From Hofstenia miamia (Eukaryota; Xenacoelomorpha; Acoela): 64,000 nucleotides of DNA. Each line of letters starts with the position of its first letter. Positions within the stretch are counted from its first letter, which is position 1. A program made the translations under genes and the position numbers. The stretch lies in contig SCFE01000071.1 of NCBI GenBank assembly GCA_004352715.1, positions 527,947 through 591,946 on the forward strand, in the 5' to 3' direction. Under the pieces are notes generated by a model that was not told the DNA's origin, did no database searches, and saw only the letters and a program-made list of their open reading frames with translations. This document shows positions 1 to 12,849 of the stretch, in pieces.

Positions 1-150
1 GAGAGGAGTCGGCAAAGTATGTTCGAGAACACCATTCAAATTCAAAAGGTTCAAAACACAGAAGCTCTCGATGGTGCTTTTTCTCCCCATGGAGTTTGCA
101 AAATATCCACACATTCCGAAGCCTTTTTCCCGTTTCTTCTCAGCGCTTAA
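1..150. other. possible exon fragment at the left edge, strand undecided
   Basis: This stretch is richer in G and C than the DNA to its right and several frames are open across it. On the plus strand one frame runs from base 1 to a TAA at 148-150. A second plus frame and two minus frames are also open over most of it. AATAAA-like hexamers follow shortly after on the plus strand. I could not recognise a protein in any frame, so this may be the end of an upstream gene or an exon of a minus-strand gene. The composition is seen; the exon call is inference. Confidence 0.25.
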
Positions 151-1209
151 ATAAAAAATCTATAATTTTCATTTTCACAAATCATTTGACTGAAATATAT
201 GCAGAAAAATTTCCTTTTTATTGTCAGATGTGTGTGGTATATTTTTATACAATCAATAAAATACGAATACGTACAACTGATAAGATAAGATGCTCCCCCA
301 CTGCTGTCTACATTCTATTGTTTCATGGGGAATACAACAAATAACATACACAATCATATTTGCTGCAACCGACATCAATGGCGCGGGAAGTGGAATTTAA
401 TATGCTGAATAAAACAGAGACGCAATAATAAAACACACATTTTATCAATATAACTTAAACACCCAACATATTTTTTACTGTACTGATTCCTATGATGATA
501 AGCAAAGAAATATGCCTATGTGTACATAATTGCAAATGAATAATGCATTATTTCTGGTTCTATACTTATATAAAAACAAGTAAATATTACAAAAATAAAC
601 ATATTTCAATACAAAATGGACTTTTTAAGCAACTAATGTTAATCTTAGATGTTCAATTTAATTATTTCTATTTTCATGAAAAATTATCATAAAATTATTG
701 AAAATATTTGTATGAATATTTGAGTGAATATGTGTTAGTAAGTTAATGACAGAGTTTAGTAATGTAAAGGGCACAAAATTCTAGAAATTATTTTGACTAC
801 AATTTTGTATTTGCAATAATCAGTTTTTGGTGAATCAATTTTGTGATTAATCAGTTTTTGGAAACACTTGTCACAATTTATCAAGATACAATATATCATT
901 TAAACAACTTCGGCATTGATATTACAGACAGCTTCAAAGTTCTTATTTATTGTTTTGCTCCCAAATCGGGAGTCCCAATATAAACAAGGCTATTGAATGT
1001 GTACTTTTCCAAACTATTACAAACCCAAGTAGTTATTCATCTACAATTTAGGCATGACTCCAAATTTTCACAGTAATGTGGTAAAGGTAAATAGATCAAA
1101 AACATTTCTCATTGGACTGAGTGTTTTTAAAACGTCTCTAATATTGGTTAGTCATGCTCTAATCAAACTATAGCCAAATTTCTTGTGTTATGGCCACAAA
1201 ATGACCCTT
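151..1209. other. AT-rich non-coding stretch
   Basis: No convincing exon seen on either strand. It holds a minus-strand AATAAA (TTTATT at about 946-951) that could serve the terminal exon at 1,210-1,356. Confidence 0.5.
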
Positions 1210-1356
1210 TCAATTAACGTGTCTTATTAAATTTTCCATTTGTGTTCTTCTCGTTGCTTTCCCAACCTTCCTTGCAACATGCTGCTGATTGTGATTGCGA
1301 TTTTCTCGATTAGCCTTTATCTTCTTCAACATGCCATGATCGTCAAGCATTTCTTC
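1210..1356 (-). CDS. terminal exon of an unidentified minus-strand gene (basic, coiled-coil-like C-terminus)
   Basis: On the minus strand a pyrimidine-rich run ending in TTTTAG (just above 1,356) opens directly into 48 uninterrupted codons that end in a TGA at 1,210-1,212. The peptide is rich in Lys, Arg, Asn and Gln and begins EEMLDDHGML; later parts read KKIKANRENRN and RKVGKATRRTQ, a typical charged helical tail. A minus-strand AATAAA lies about 260 bp further on. I do not recognise the family. Upstream exons should lie at higher coordinates, perhaps interleaved with the PI-PLC-like gene on the other strand, but I did not find them. Exon structure is seen; gene identity is unknown. Confidence 0.45.
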   Translation of the reverse strand, partial: EEMLDDHGMLKKIKANRENRNHNQQHVARKVGKATRRTQMENLIRHVN

Positions 1357-1681
1357 CTAAAACAAAAAATACTTCAATGTTTCATATTTTTGTAGTCATG
1401 TTATTATAATTACTAGATTCTTCTACGATTTTAAGGCTTAGAAAGTTGGAAACAGTGTCTAATATTATTATTTCTCTAGGCAAAAGTTTTTTTCTCTATT
1501 TTTAAGATAACTAACAGAAAAATTCCTTTCACTTCTTAGATTTTAAAAATGGTTCAATTGACCTTTACTTTATTGAAATATTTATATATGCATGCAATTA
1601 AGATAAAGATAATTATAGTATGTATTTTGTATATAGTGTAAAAATTATAAGGTTGTGATAGCCTTAATTTAGCTTGCCTAA

Positions 1682-2224
1682 AGGTGTGTTCCCACTATCG
1701 ACTTTTATCATCTGTCAAGAAATCGGTGATAAAAGTCGATAGTGTGAACACTCTATCTGCTTTTTTATCGGCTGATAAAAGTCGATAGTCTGAACGCTCC
1801 ATCCGATTTTTTGGCAAAACAGCCAAATTACTGTCATCTGATAATTTATCAGCTGATAAAAGTCGATAGTCTGAACGGTACTAAAACTAGTCGAATAGCT
1901 ACTTGAAACTAATTGCTTACTTCTCAAGTAGGGAACAGACTTCCAAAACGTAAATTATTGTCGTTGAAATATTTCAACTTCAAAATATGTAAACATTGTT
2001 TACATTCCAAGACAAACCAATCCATAAACAGATGTTGTTGTTTTTCTTACTGTCAATCAAAAGATGATAATTTATCATCTGATAAAAAATCGATAGTCTG
2101 AACGCTCTTCCAACTCCGCATTTTCTAATAAAAAATCGGATGATAAAAAATCGCCAATGTGAACGAAAATAATTGCATTTTCGATTAAAATCTGCTGATA
2201 AAAGTCGATAGTGGGAACACACCT
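1682..2224. mobile_element. PIF/Harbinger-like MITE with about 30-bp inverted ends and TAA duplication
   Basis: The ends are near-perfect inverted repeats that begin AGGTGTGTTCCCACTATCG and continue to about 30 bases. The element is flanked by TAA at 1,679-1,681 and 2,225-2,227. A three-base TWA target duplication is typical of PIF/Harbinger transposons. Inside are several scattered copies, in both orientations, of a motif like AAAGTCGATAGTCTGAACG, as in subterminal repeats. No transposase is encoded, so it is non-autonomous. Confidence 0.75.
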
Positions 2225-2392
2225 TAAATTTCAAAAATTTTAAAAATATATGGATATTAAGGTTTGCCCCCTCAATGTTGAATTGCTTCCGGCGTCTCTG
2301 ACCGACCCGACATGCAGTCTCATAACTTTTCGATCACACCAAGTACATCCGATTCTTCGTAGGTCGTGTACTGCTATCGAATGTAATGTTTC

Positions 2393-2743
2393 CAATGCTG
2401 GAACCCTGCCTGATTTTCGGCACGGCACGACACGAAATTTAAATAAATTTTCAAGCACGAGTCCGGCACTGCACGAAAATCTCTACATTTTTCGTTGAAT
2501 ATAAAATGCATCTTAGATTAAACCTCCAATCAATGAAAATGTTTTTCGCGGTAAGTATTTTCAACAGTTTAACAAATTGTTCAAGAAACAAAACTTTTAA
2601 TATGCAAATGAATAGATTTCGAAAATCAAAATAACAGATATATTTGAAAAGTATGCTAATGTGGGCACGAGCACGGCTCTGGGCGAAACTTTCTATAAAA
2701 ATGGGCATGGCACGATCTATATCACGGCACGGTTCCAACACAG
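2393..2743. mobile_element. hAT-like non-autonomous element, degenerate
   Basis: Imperfect inverted ends (left CAATGCTGGAACCCTGCC; right, read inward, CTGTGTTGGAACCGTGCC) enclose GC-rich GGCACG-type subterminal repeats. The flanks AATGTTTC (2,385-2,392) and AATGTTTT (2,744-2,751) match at seven of eight bases, which fits an aged 8-bp hAT target duplication. It sits about 70 bp before a gene exon. Confidence 0.5.
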
Positions 2744-2814
2744 AATGTTTTACAAAATTTGAATTCAACTTTAGTATTTCAAGCAATGAAATGTATTATT
2801 AAGGTGTATTTTAG

Positions 2815-3055
2815 GTCATAGGTATGCCATTATTTCGATTTCTTGAAGACACAATAAAGTTCTTACAAAACCATCCTGGAGAAACAATTGTGTGGAAGTT
2901 ACACTGGGAGTTTGGATGGAGAAAATGGGATCTTGCCATTAAAGCCTTACAACAGCAGACGAAATTTATTATAAAAGGGAAACCATTGTCCGCAACAGAA
3001 GTCTTACTTGCAGATGTGGCGGGAAAACTTATAATCTGTGATAACGGATTTCTAG
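2815..3055 (+). CDS. PI-PLC-like gene, X-domain exon
   Basis: Acceptor TATTTTAG and donor GGTAAAT bound 80 codons plus one base. It carries the most recognisable motif, LEDTIKFLQNHPGETIV, followed by a Trp-rich segment and VAGKLIICDNG. An in-frame ATG occurs at 2,824, but the clean acceptor suggests this is an internal exon. Confidence 0.65.
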
Positions 3056-6000
3056 GTAAATAATGTGCAATGTCGTTCATTAAATAATTTACAACAGAGG
3101 TCTCAGGGGGGGGGGGGAAATTCATACAAGGGGTTTAATGGGATGAATTATGACCTTGGAGGAAGGGCTTACTGGCGATGCCATTGAACGAATATTGTCA
3201 ATTCACAGTAGCTACCAACAGGTGATATTGAAATTTTGGAAATGAGGGTAAATCAGATTTTGTTCAAAAGGTAAAAGGATTGAATCGTTCAAGCAAGCGT
3301 AAGAACATCTGGCTTAGATATATGAATTAAGATTGCTTTGATACACAATTTATTGGGAAATTTTCATAAAATCACAAATTTCAAATGTTAACGCAAAACA
3401 TACTGTATAATGAAACAGCTTCAAATTTGTTTTAAAACATTTCAGCTGTTTTATTCACAAAACAATTATAAAATTCTCAACTTTCGATTGCTTAACCTTA
3501 AATTCCACTTGTCCAGCTTTTCGAACAATTATTTCTATAGCCTATTGAAAAATTTCGAAGTCTTGTGACATTGACACATTTATTGGTGAATGTGCTCTAA
3601 ATTCACCCTGAAAATTTGCTTAAAATTATTCCTGTTTTGGAAGTACTTGAAAGTATAAGCTGTTTCCCAAGGAATGTCCTAATGCTCTGAAGAGAAGAAG
3701 ATCTAAAGCAGGCGATGAGACAACAACAAGCCTTGGTTATTTTTCCTGTAGATAGACCACACAAGCCCAGTTGAGGCACGCCGTTTGTAAATTCAACAGT
3801 CATGCCGCCGGATGTAAATCAAGCACTCCTACATATTTCACCTATTGCTTTCAAATTCTTGATGATTTTTTTAGTTCGTGAGCTATTAATACAAATACAC
3901 GAAAGAGCATCATGTAAAAACAGTTAATTGTTATTGTAATAATGGAAATCTTAAGATTTTAGAAAAACATAGCTTAAACTGACGTTTTTAGATATGCAGA
4001 AATTCGAGGAAAACAAAGCAGATCATATTATTATATGTACTTTCTTCAATTACTTAAAGAATTTTGGTTTAAAATGTTGGAAAAAAACCAAATGTACTCA
4101 AATTTTTAGGCGATACCTAAAAATTTCAAGGTGGGAAATTTCAGATGAAACAATTAAAGCAATTAAAAGCAAGACAATTCCTTTTTTCATAGTTAAGGTT
4201 AGGGTTACACTTAGGGTTGGTGTTTTTAGATTTTCTTGAGAGCCTTTAATTTTCTCGGCTTGAATTTTCACAGAATCTCTTTAGTCCAACTTCTGCATGT
4301 TTTTGCCTTAATTGCGTATGTCATAATTTCTTTAAATATCTAAAGCGCTATTATTAATAATGTCTTCACATAATGTTAATTAAAAGTTTCTCGTGCATTT
4401 CAAATTCAATTAGCATTTCGTTAATAGATCTATGAGAAATATATTGCTCTTCCTGATTTTGTTGTTGATTTTTCCAAATCCGTGTTAGATTAAATCAGCG
4501 ATTACATTAGAAGTCCATGGTTGCATTCTTAATTTCCATGAAATACTCTTAAGACTATAATTATGTCTTCTTCAATATGTTTAGGTGAATTTGGTTCACT
4601 CGTCTGTGACAGTTCCTTTAAAGTTACTAAAACATTTTTTCCAGAAAAACTAGTTGCACATCTTTTCAATTGGGAGTGTCCTGAAAACTCATTTGCTATT
4701 GCAGATGCCATCTGTAGTCCTCATAGTGAAATTGTAACGCTTCATTCACATTTTTTGGGCTACGCCAGCCTGCATGATCTTTCAACAGTCTGTAATGAAG
4801 CGATTATTACAAAGTTTTTCACCAAGTAAGTATTCGTGTTCGACAGACGACAAATAAGTACGTTCTAAATCTAGAAAAAATGGGTCATTGTTTTAAAAAT
4901 ATGATTAAGGTGCAAATATCATGCTAATCGAATAATCGGCATCGATTAAAAAAATAATCCAATTAATCTTGCCAATTAGTGTAAATCAATATCATAGCAC
5001 TAGCTTAAGTCGATTTGCGTGTAATAGAGAATGGCTGTTACATATGTTGGTTACTACAGCAATGTGTAGTATATGAAAAGCTAGCCCTGCCTTTACCGAA
5101 TTTTGAATATTCACATTCATCCATATGAACACAATTCTTGAAAGCGTTTTTTTCAAACTTACAAATTAAACATGACTTTGAATTTCTTATAATATACTTG
5201 TAATGACTAAAACGCAATTTGTATTAAAAATACGTAGCTAACTATACTAAACACTTTAATTTCCAGATTGAAATCCATCGACGAAGTAGATATTATTTCT
5301 TAAAAAGCTGTTTGTCTGATTGAAATATTTCTCAAGAGGTAATGAATCTCTCATAAGCAAAACATCTCTAAATTTTCAAAAAAAATTGAAAAAATATAAT
5401 TGTCAATCTATTATTTCTTATTATGAATAACCTCAATGACATTACTTACACCAAATGAATTTAAATATTTCTGAATTGTACGTGTGCAATGACATAACAT
5501 TATGTATTTAAGAAAACAAAAACTTATTTGAATTGTGAATACCAATATTGAAAATTTAACTAAATTATTTATTGGAATAGAAATTTTTCAATAATAAATC
5601 TAAACAAAAATCTTCTAATGCCTGGTAATGTTAGGAATAAACAGATGTTTCCTTTTTTCTGTGCCTTTGTTCCATTTAAAGTTCTACTTGATAATAAATA
5701 TGTGTTCTTTTTAAATAAAAATTATGGATATCTTGATTTCTTGAGAAAGACATCGGGTACCCGATTAAACCCGGCCCCATTTCGGGTTTCCCTTTTCAGA
5801 AAATGATTGATGGTAATGATAATTTGATTGGACAGAGATCAAATCAAAGTCAAATTGTCGGGTTGCGTCGGCTTCGGGGAGTAAATATTCCGATCAGTTC
5901 AGGTTCGGGTCCATGTTTACCTCATATTGTCACTCTCCAATTATTTCCAAAGCTGATCTCATCTTTTTACATTTTTAAATTTGTATATATATATGTATAT

Positions 6001-9000
6001 ATATATATAAATATATATATTCGTCGTTTGCACCATACTAATGGTGAAACTTCATTACAAACGACGAATTCTGAAAAAAATGACTGTTACAAACGACGAA
6101 TCGCCTTTTTGGGGTNNNNNNNNNNNNNNNNNNNNNNNNNNNNNNNNNNNNNNNNNNNNNNNNNNNNNNNNNNNNNNNNNNNNNNNNNNNNNNNNNNNNN
6201 NNNNNNNNNNNNNNNNNNNNNNNNNNNNNNNNNNNNNNNNNNNNNNNNNNNNNNNNNNNNNNNNNNNNNNNNNNNNNNNNNNNNNNNNNNNNNNNNNNNN
6301 NNNNNNNNNNNNNNNNNNNNNNNNNNNNNNNNNNNNNNNNNNNNNNNNNNNNNNNNNNNNNNNNNNNNNNNNNNNNNNNNNNNNNNNNNNNNNNNNNNNN
6401 NNNNNNNNNNNNNNNNNNNNNNNNNNNNNNNNNNTAAAATTGAGGAGAATGCAAAATTTTCGAATTTTTTCAGTTAGTGTATTTAAGTACCCTCTCAACA
6501 ATATATCCTACTTGATTAATGGGTCTAAAAATTTATAATGAAAAAAAATTTTTTTTGCTGTTTTTCAAAAATTTTCGTCTTTTGAATTTCTCAGCAAAAA
6601 TGCTTGGATCAACTTCACACCTAGTTCATTAGCTCCCAAATTAAAAACTACATTTACTAAAGTCCTTTAAAGATGCATAGGCTATGGAATTTATTTGTTT
6701 TTTTTTTGAAATTTCCTTTAACAACCCACTATACCGGCATGATCCTATATTTTGGGGAATAATCGTTAATATCTCAGTGAATAATGCTTGGATCGACTTC
6801 GAACCTAGTTCATTAGCTTCCAAATTAAAAACTACATCTACTAAATTTCTTTAAAGATTTATAGGATATGGTATAATACCTTTGATTACTATGTACTTAA
6901 TATTATATGGTTATTGAAGTTCAAGACTTTCGAGTTTGCTGTAGCCAAGAAATTAATCAACTATGGAAGGCATTGGCTCTAATAAATGGAATAGGCACTA
7001 GTGTAATGCATATGATTAAGAAACTGTTAAATTTGCAACTTCATTAATATAAAAAAAAATTTTGGTTACAAACGACGAATATTGTTACAAACGGCGTATA
7101 TATATGAAAATGATTATAAATGACGAATATAAATTCTGTATAAATTACAAACGGCGAATATATATATATATATATATACATACATATATATATATATTTA
7201 TATATGTACGTCTAAGGACTTAAGAAACTTAATGACAATCGTTGATCAATTTTAAACAATTTGTTGTGACAACATATTTGCAATTGATTGATATATGATA
7301 TTTGTATATGTCTATGCAATGTTTAACTAAAATTATTTAGTATGCTCACCTAGTCAATGATGTAAAATAAACACTGCGTTCTAATCATATGCTTGTCAAG
7401 TGGTACATAAAACAATATTAAAAACGTGTACACAAATGTCATTTTATGAAAATAATTATTTAATAATGAACTTACATTTGCTGTTAAAATATAGATTTAC
7501 TACTTTATCCGCTGTGAAGAAATTCGTACATTCTTATGATGCCATTTCCATGTATTTTGCTGCTCCTTCTTTAATCAAACAAGTCATTAACTTCAACTTT
7601 GATCTTCACTACTCTCCAAAGCTCACTTTGAAATAGTAAGTATTCATAAAACAAGTATTTAAAAGTTAGCAATATTATTATTATTAACTCATTATGCATA
7701 TTCTTGGCAAACCACCCTACTTGTACTATTTTTTCAAATACCTTTTCCTTTCTGACATCATCTCTATAAATGTACCTAACTGTTCTTACATGAAGCAATC
7801 TTTATTATGTACAACACTCTCACATCCAGCTATCAGATAAAATCAATTATCTCAAAAGCATGCAACATCTGAACTTTTCAACTACTTTTGTACTAGTGTC
7901 AGTAATTTTTAATTTGAATCCTCAATTTATTTGCGTCGTTTTCATCTTCAATAGCATTTGTCGGTGTATTTTACGAATGTATTTTTATTTTTGTAGCACT
8001 TCAATTTGAATCCGAGTAACTTCTGACACTTCCTTCTAGTCTTTTTCTATATGCTCCCTAGTAATATTTTCTGACGCCCACTGCATCATTCATTGATAGA
8101 GAACCACTACGTTCACTGTTGCAAAAAAATCTACCAATATTTTTCTGATTCTCATTTCATCTCTTTTCATATTCAGAGAATCTTAGGTCGTTTTGTACAT
8201 TTGTTGCATCATTGTTAATGTTTATGGAATTAGATGCTGCAAATTGCAATACTTGATTTTTCTTATATCGCCTCTCAGAAAATCCTAGTCACTTCCTCTT
8301 TTGACAACCTTGAATTTCCAAGCCTTCTTTCTTTGCAAAATCAGCCTGGCGTTCAGGTTTAATTTCTCACAATCTTTTTTGAACCTCATTGTACTTTCGG
8401 TAATAACCATCAAAAGAATTCTTCTTCAAATTGAGGAATTACCTGCCAGAAAAGGTTTTTGTGAGGTCTAGCAAACATGGAATAAGTTAACAAACAATTC
8501 GAAAAATGTATATAAACATCTCTTAATAACACGCTTCACCAAATGACAAAATGCTTAGTGGATTGCAGAAATATCTATGAAACACACATCTTATGTAATT
8601 CCTAATTGTATAAAATAACGTAGGAGATACTTAATAATATGTGAAAGTATTTAGCTAGTTTAATACCTGGGAATTCAAAAACTGTGCAGTTTGAATATCT
8701 AAAATTCTTTGAGAAATTGAAGCAACATAACGGAACTTGCCAAATCATAATATTTCATAATCCTGGGCTTGGGCTTAATTGAGTTTGAGTTCTTTAATGC
8801 TTCAGAACACAGTTTAATTATATATCATGGATAAGGGTATTAATTTATTTGTTTTTGAGATAGTTATCCTATTACATTGCATCAATATTCGGTTCTGTAT
8901 TTATTTTTACATAAAAGTTACACTTGAAAAAAGGATTGCAGACGCAAAACATATTTTTAGCACACAGGTGAAATAAATGCAAACCAGTGCTTAAGCACAT

Positions 9001-12000
9001 CAGGTTAGTTGAATAGTTTTGACCTGCAATCGACCTATTTCTATATTTGTTGATCAATTTATGCCAAAGTTTTATTAAAATGTCCAAAATGTCTATTATA
9101 TGCTAAATTTTTTTATTGTTATAAATTATTAGATCATGCAATATTTTTACTCATTTGCTATTGCATGCAATTATTCAATGTGATTTTCGTAAATAATAAA
9201 GAGAACGAAAACAAAATTTGATAACTTACTATTATGAATTTATTTACTTTACGTCCTATAAATTAAATATATTTTTTAATTTTGTGCTCTTATCAACATT
9301 TTGGAAAAAACTATGTTCGTTTTTAAGCATGGTACTTTTATTAACTTGATGATGCTTTGACATTTAACCAATTTTCAAGACTTTCATATCTGTCATCAGA
9401 ACAAAAAGACAATTGGCTTTGTAAATATAGAAATCTTCAAAATCCAAAATTCAATTTAAAGAATGATGATAAAGTTTATCGAAAATTAGTATATTTGTTT
9501 TAATAAAATTAAATATTAGAGACGTAATGCATGATTAATAAAGTAACTTAAAGTTAATTCTAGCTTTGGTTGTGCTAGTAGTTATTAGCACATGTTCAAC
9601 CTTCTTTGACAAATTTAATCAAATATACCGAAGCCAAAGCTTGTGTTAAAATCAGAAACGATGATAAAACGAATTGAAAATTTATGAAAACGTACAATAT
9701 TGCCAATCAAATTAATAATATTAATGTGATAGAAACCATTAATTGTAAAAAAATTTTCAAACAAAGAGGAATGGCTAAATCAACATTTATATTTCCTCAA
9801 TCTATTTTGGACTTTTTTTAGTATGGGCAATGCATAGGCAAGTGTAGAATGGGTACCAGTAGATTTACTCAGCCGCAATTCCTATATCTTAACTAACTTA
9901 GAAATGATGACAAAATTATTGCAAACAGGGTGGGTTGTTGTCTATTTTTTCTAAAAAGCAACAGTTTTTTACATCATAGAATGGAATTACAGAAATTAGT
10001 GCTTTTACAAATCCATAATAAATTATAATTAAAATTTTCAATCTTCGGTTTAGCTATATGCGAAGTTTATTTTTATAACTAAAATGATTATGCTTATACT
10101 ACCAATTGTAAATTTAATTCTAGATCGTATTTATTTCATTAATGCATGATGGACGTCGGTTTGGTTCGGTCCGCTGGCTGCGGCTATTGCTTGAACAGTC
10201 GGCTCGGGGGTCGAAACATATTTCAGTATTCTCCCAAAATTCAATGTAACAGACATTTGCTTTAATTTATTTTGTTGATTGTGGATATATATTTATATTA
10301 GGCAAAACCTACTACAAAAGAAAGAGCAACAAAATAACGTAAAACATGCAAAAATGATAAATTGAGTGCTGACATGAATCCCCCATACACCCGGGATTGA
10401 CGTCCATGGTGGCAGGCTACCAATCCAACAGATTAAAACATCAAATAAAACAAAATAATTCGCGTCTAACATAATTCCTCAGCATAGCCTATTGTGCGCT
10501 TATTACAGACAAAATGTGTCCAAATTAGTTGCGGGAAATTTCGGAAGGAAAATGCCACTTTGGTGGTGAACATTTAGTTTGAAATTTCATTTGCAGTCCA
10601 TATAGCAGCCGAAAACTTTGTTTCCCTTTGCGAACTAAGAATTCCTTAAGTGAGGGCCCTAGGATGAGCTGTGGGTATAAATGTTATTTATGAAAAACAT
10701 ATTTTATAATCATTATAGAAAACCAAATTAATCTAAATTGACAAATTCGTTCACTTATTATTTCTATTAAAACTAAATAGGTCTTACTTAGATTGTGGGC
10801 AGTAAAAATATTAACCCTATTCAGGGGTGAAACCACACACTCTTCTCTTATATAATTCATAGTTTACGGAAAAATTAATATTTTTGATTGAAGTTTTCTA
10901 ATATTTAATATTTTGGGTTAACTGGCCTATTAACTGAAATTTGATTTATAGAATTGGGTAACAGTGGATTGTCTTAAACAGTTTTATGCTTTTTATTAAC
11001 AGTATATACTCTTAAGCCTAAACTTTAGTTTTGATGCTCCGTCAAGTCTTCGGCATAATGACGTTGTTTTAAAGTTTCCAGATGAGCTGTCGGATAACTT
11101 CTGCATAGTTGGAGTTACAAATGATGTCGGATATCGTCTCATGAATGGAAAAATTGCTGCATTGCGCATAGACTCTGATGCTGTTTATACGGCAGAAAAT
11201 GTTACTGTAGATGACACTTTCATATTCGCAGATTGCGGAGTAGGTTACATTCCACTGGGAATAATGAGTAACAAATCTCATTCCTCCTTGCACTCAAAGT
11301 AACTTTTTTGATTAATAAGTAAGGCAACTAAAACAGCTAAATACTTGTAGCGAATGTATTAATTCAAAGGCGTCTTCATGAATCGTCGTATAAACAAATT
11401 TGGGAAAAAAATTGTCTATCTAAATTCAGTTTGGCGTATGTTATCACTTATCAACTTGAATATCGAATTTACTGATAGATATCCCTCCGATTACGGTTAG
11501 TAGCCAGCTTCTGTTCAAACTTACTCGTGTTTTTGCGTTCCCTCTTGTTTAGACATTCCTCATCTTTGAGGATCTGATGCTTATCGCTTCTTTTTTATGA
11601 ATATACTGGTTGTAGATATTTATAAAATGTCGTTAAATATTTTACTTAACGGTTCATGAAAATTTTTAAGGTAAATGATAAAATGAATTGTTGTAAAATC
11701 ATTAATCATATTTAAGAAAATTGATCATAAAATCTTTACAATTCAATTACATTTAAGTTAACAAGACTGCAAATATTAAGATCGAAAACGTGACCAACCT
11801 CATGGGTGGTCTGCCTAAGCAACGATTTCTATAACTCATAGGATTTCGATAGCCCGTCTTAGACCTATGGAATTAGAACGATTTGCTGTATTTTTCAATG
11901 GGACAGGAATATTATTTTAAGAGACAAAGAAGGAATGCGACAGATTTGTACTAGTATTTCTCAATTTTGTATGCATTTCTAACGATGAATGCAGTTTGGT

Positions 12001-12634
12001 TGCTAGTTGTTGTATTCTTTCACAATTTGATGAAAGTGGTTTAGATATACCTTCAGACAACTTTGGAACATGGACTCAGAATATTTTGTAGAATTCGGCC
12101 CAACTATAATAAACCCATTATGTTCTGCTCTCGCAAAAAGTAATTCCATTAACCTTAAACAGCCTGGCCTCTTTTTAAAGGACGAACCGGTTTTCCACAT
12201 TTAAAAAGAATTTTCTCCTAGCCTATTATCAAATTTGAAAATCTTGGGGCTCGTGGATTTACACTGAAAAAGAAAGAAAAGACTTTCCTCTATCATGTGG
12301 TGCTTTCGGATTGAGCTTTAATAGCTTTGGAGCAATAAGCGTTTAAATTTTTTTATAGGATCATGAAAATTTTTCAAAATCCCCTGGTTGTTTAAGGTTA
12401 AATATCCTCATTTTATGAAATTAAAATTGCTGAGAACTCAGAAGGGGGTATGTGTTGATGTGAGTGCAGGATAATTTTAAGCGGTATTGATAGTATATAG
12501 ACGTTTTGTTTTAAATTGTATGTTTGCGTGGCTAATATCAGTGAATTACCCTAATCCAACCGGCATCAGCACTATCAATTTTGAATGTTCACAAATTTGA
12601 TGTTATCATTTTTTGATGTCTTCATCACATCATA

Positions 12635-12668
<34 letters not shown>

Positions 12669-12817
12669 NNNNNNNNNNNNNNNNNNNNNNNNNNNNNNNN
12701 NNNNNNNNNNNNNNNNNNNNNNNNNNNNNNNNNNNNNNNNNNNNNNNNNNNNNNNNNNNNNNNNNNNNNNNNNNNNNNNNNNNNNNNNNNNNNNNNNNNN
12801 NNNNNNNNNNNNNNNNN

Positions 12818-12849
<32 letters not shown>

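Noticed and set aside
3600-3870. Plus frame with coding flavour interrupted by two stops
   Set aside because: No family recognised and no splice context; it may be a decayed insertion.
5803-6538. Long open frames on both strands
   Set aside because: They run through an N-gap and (AT)n sequence; the real bases are too few to support a gene.
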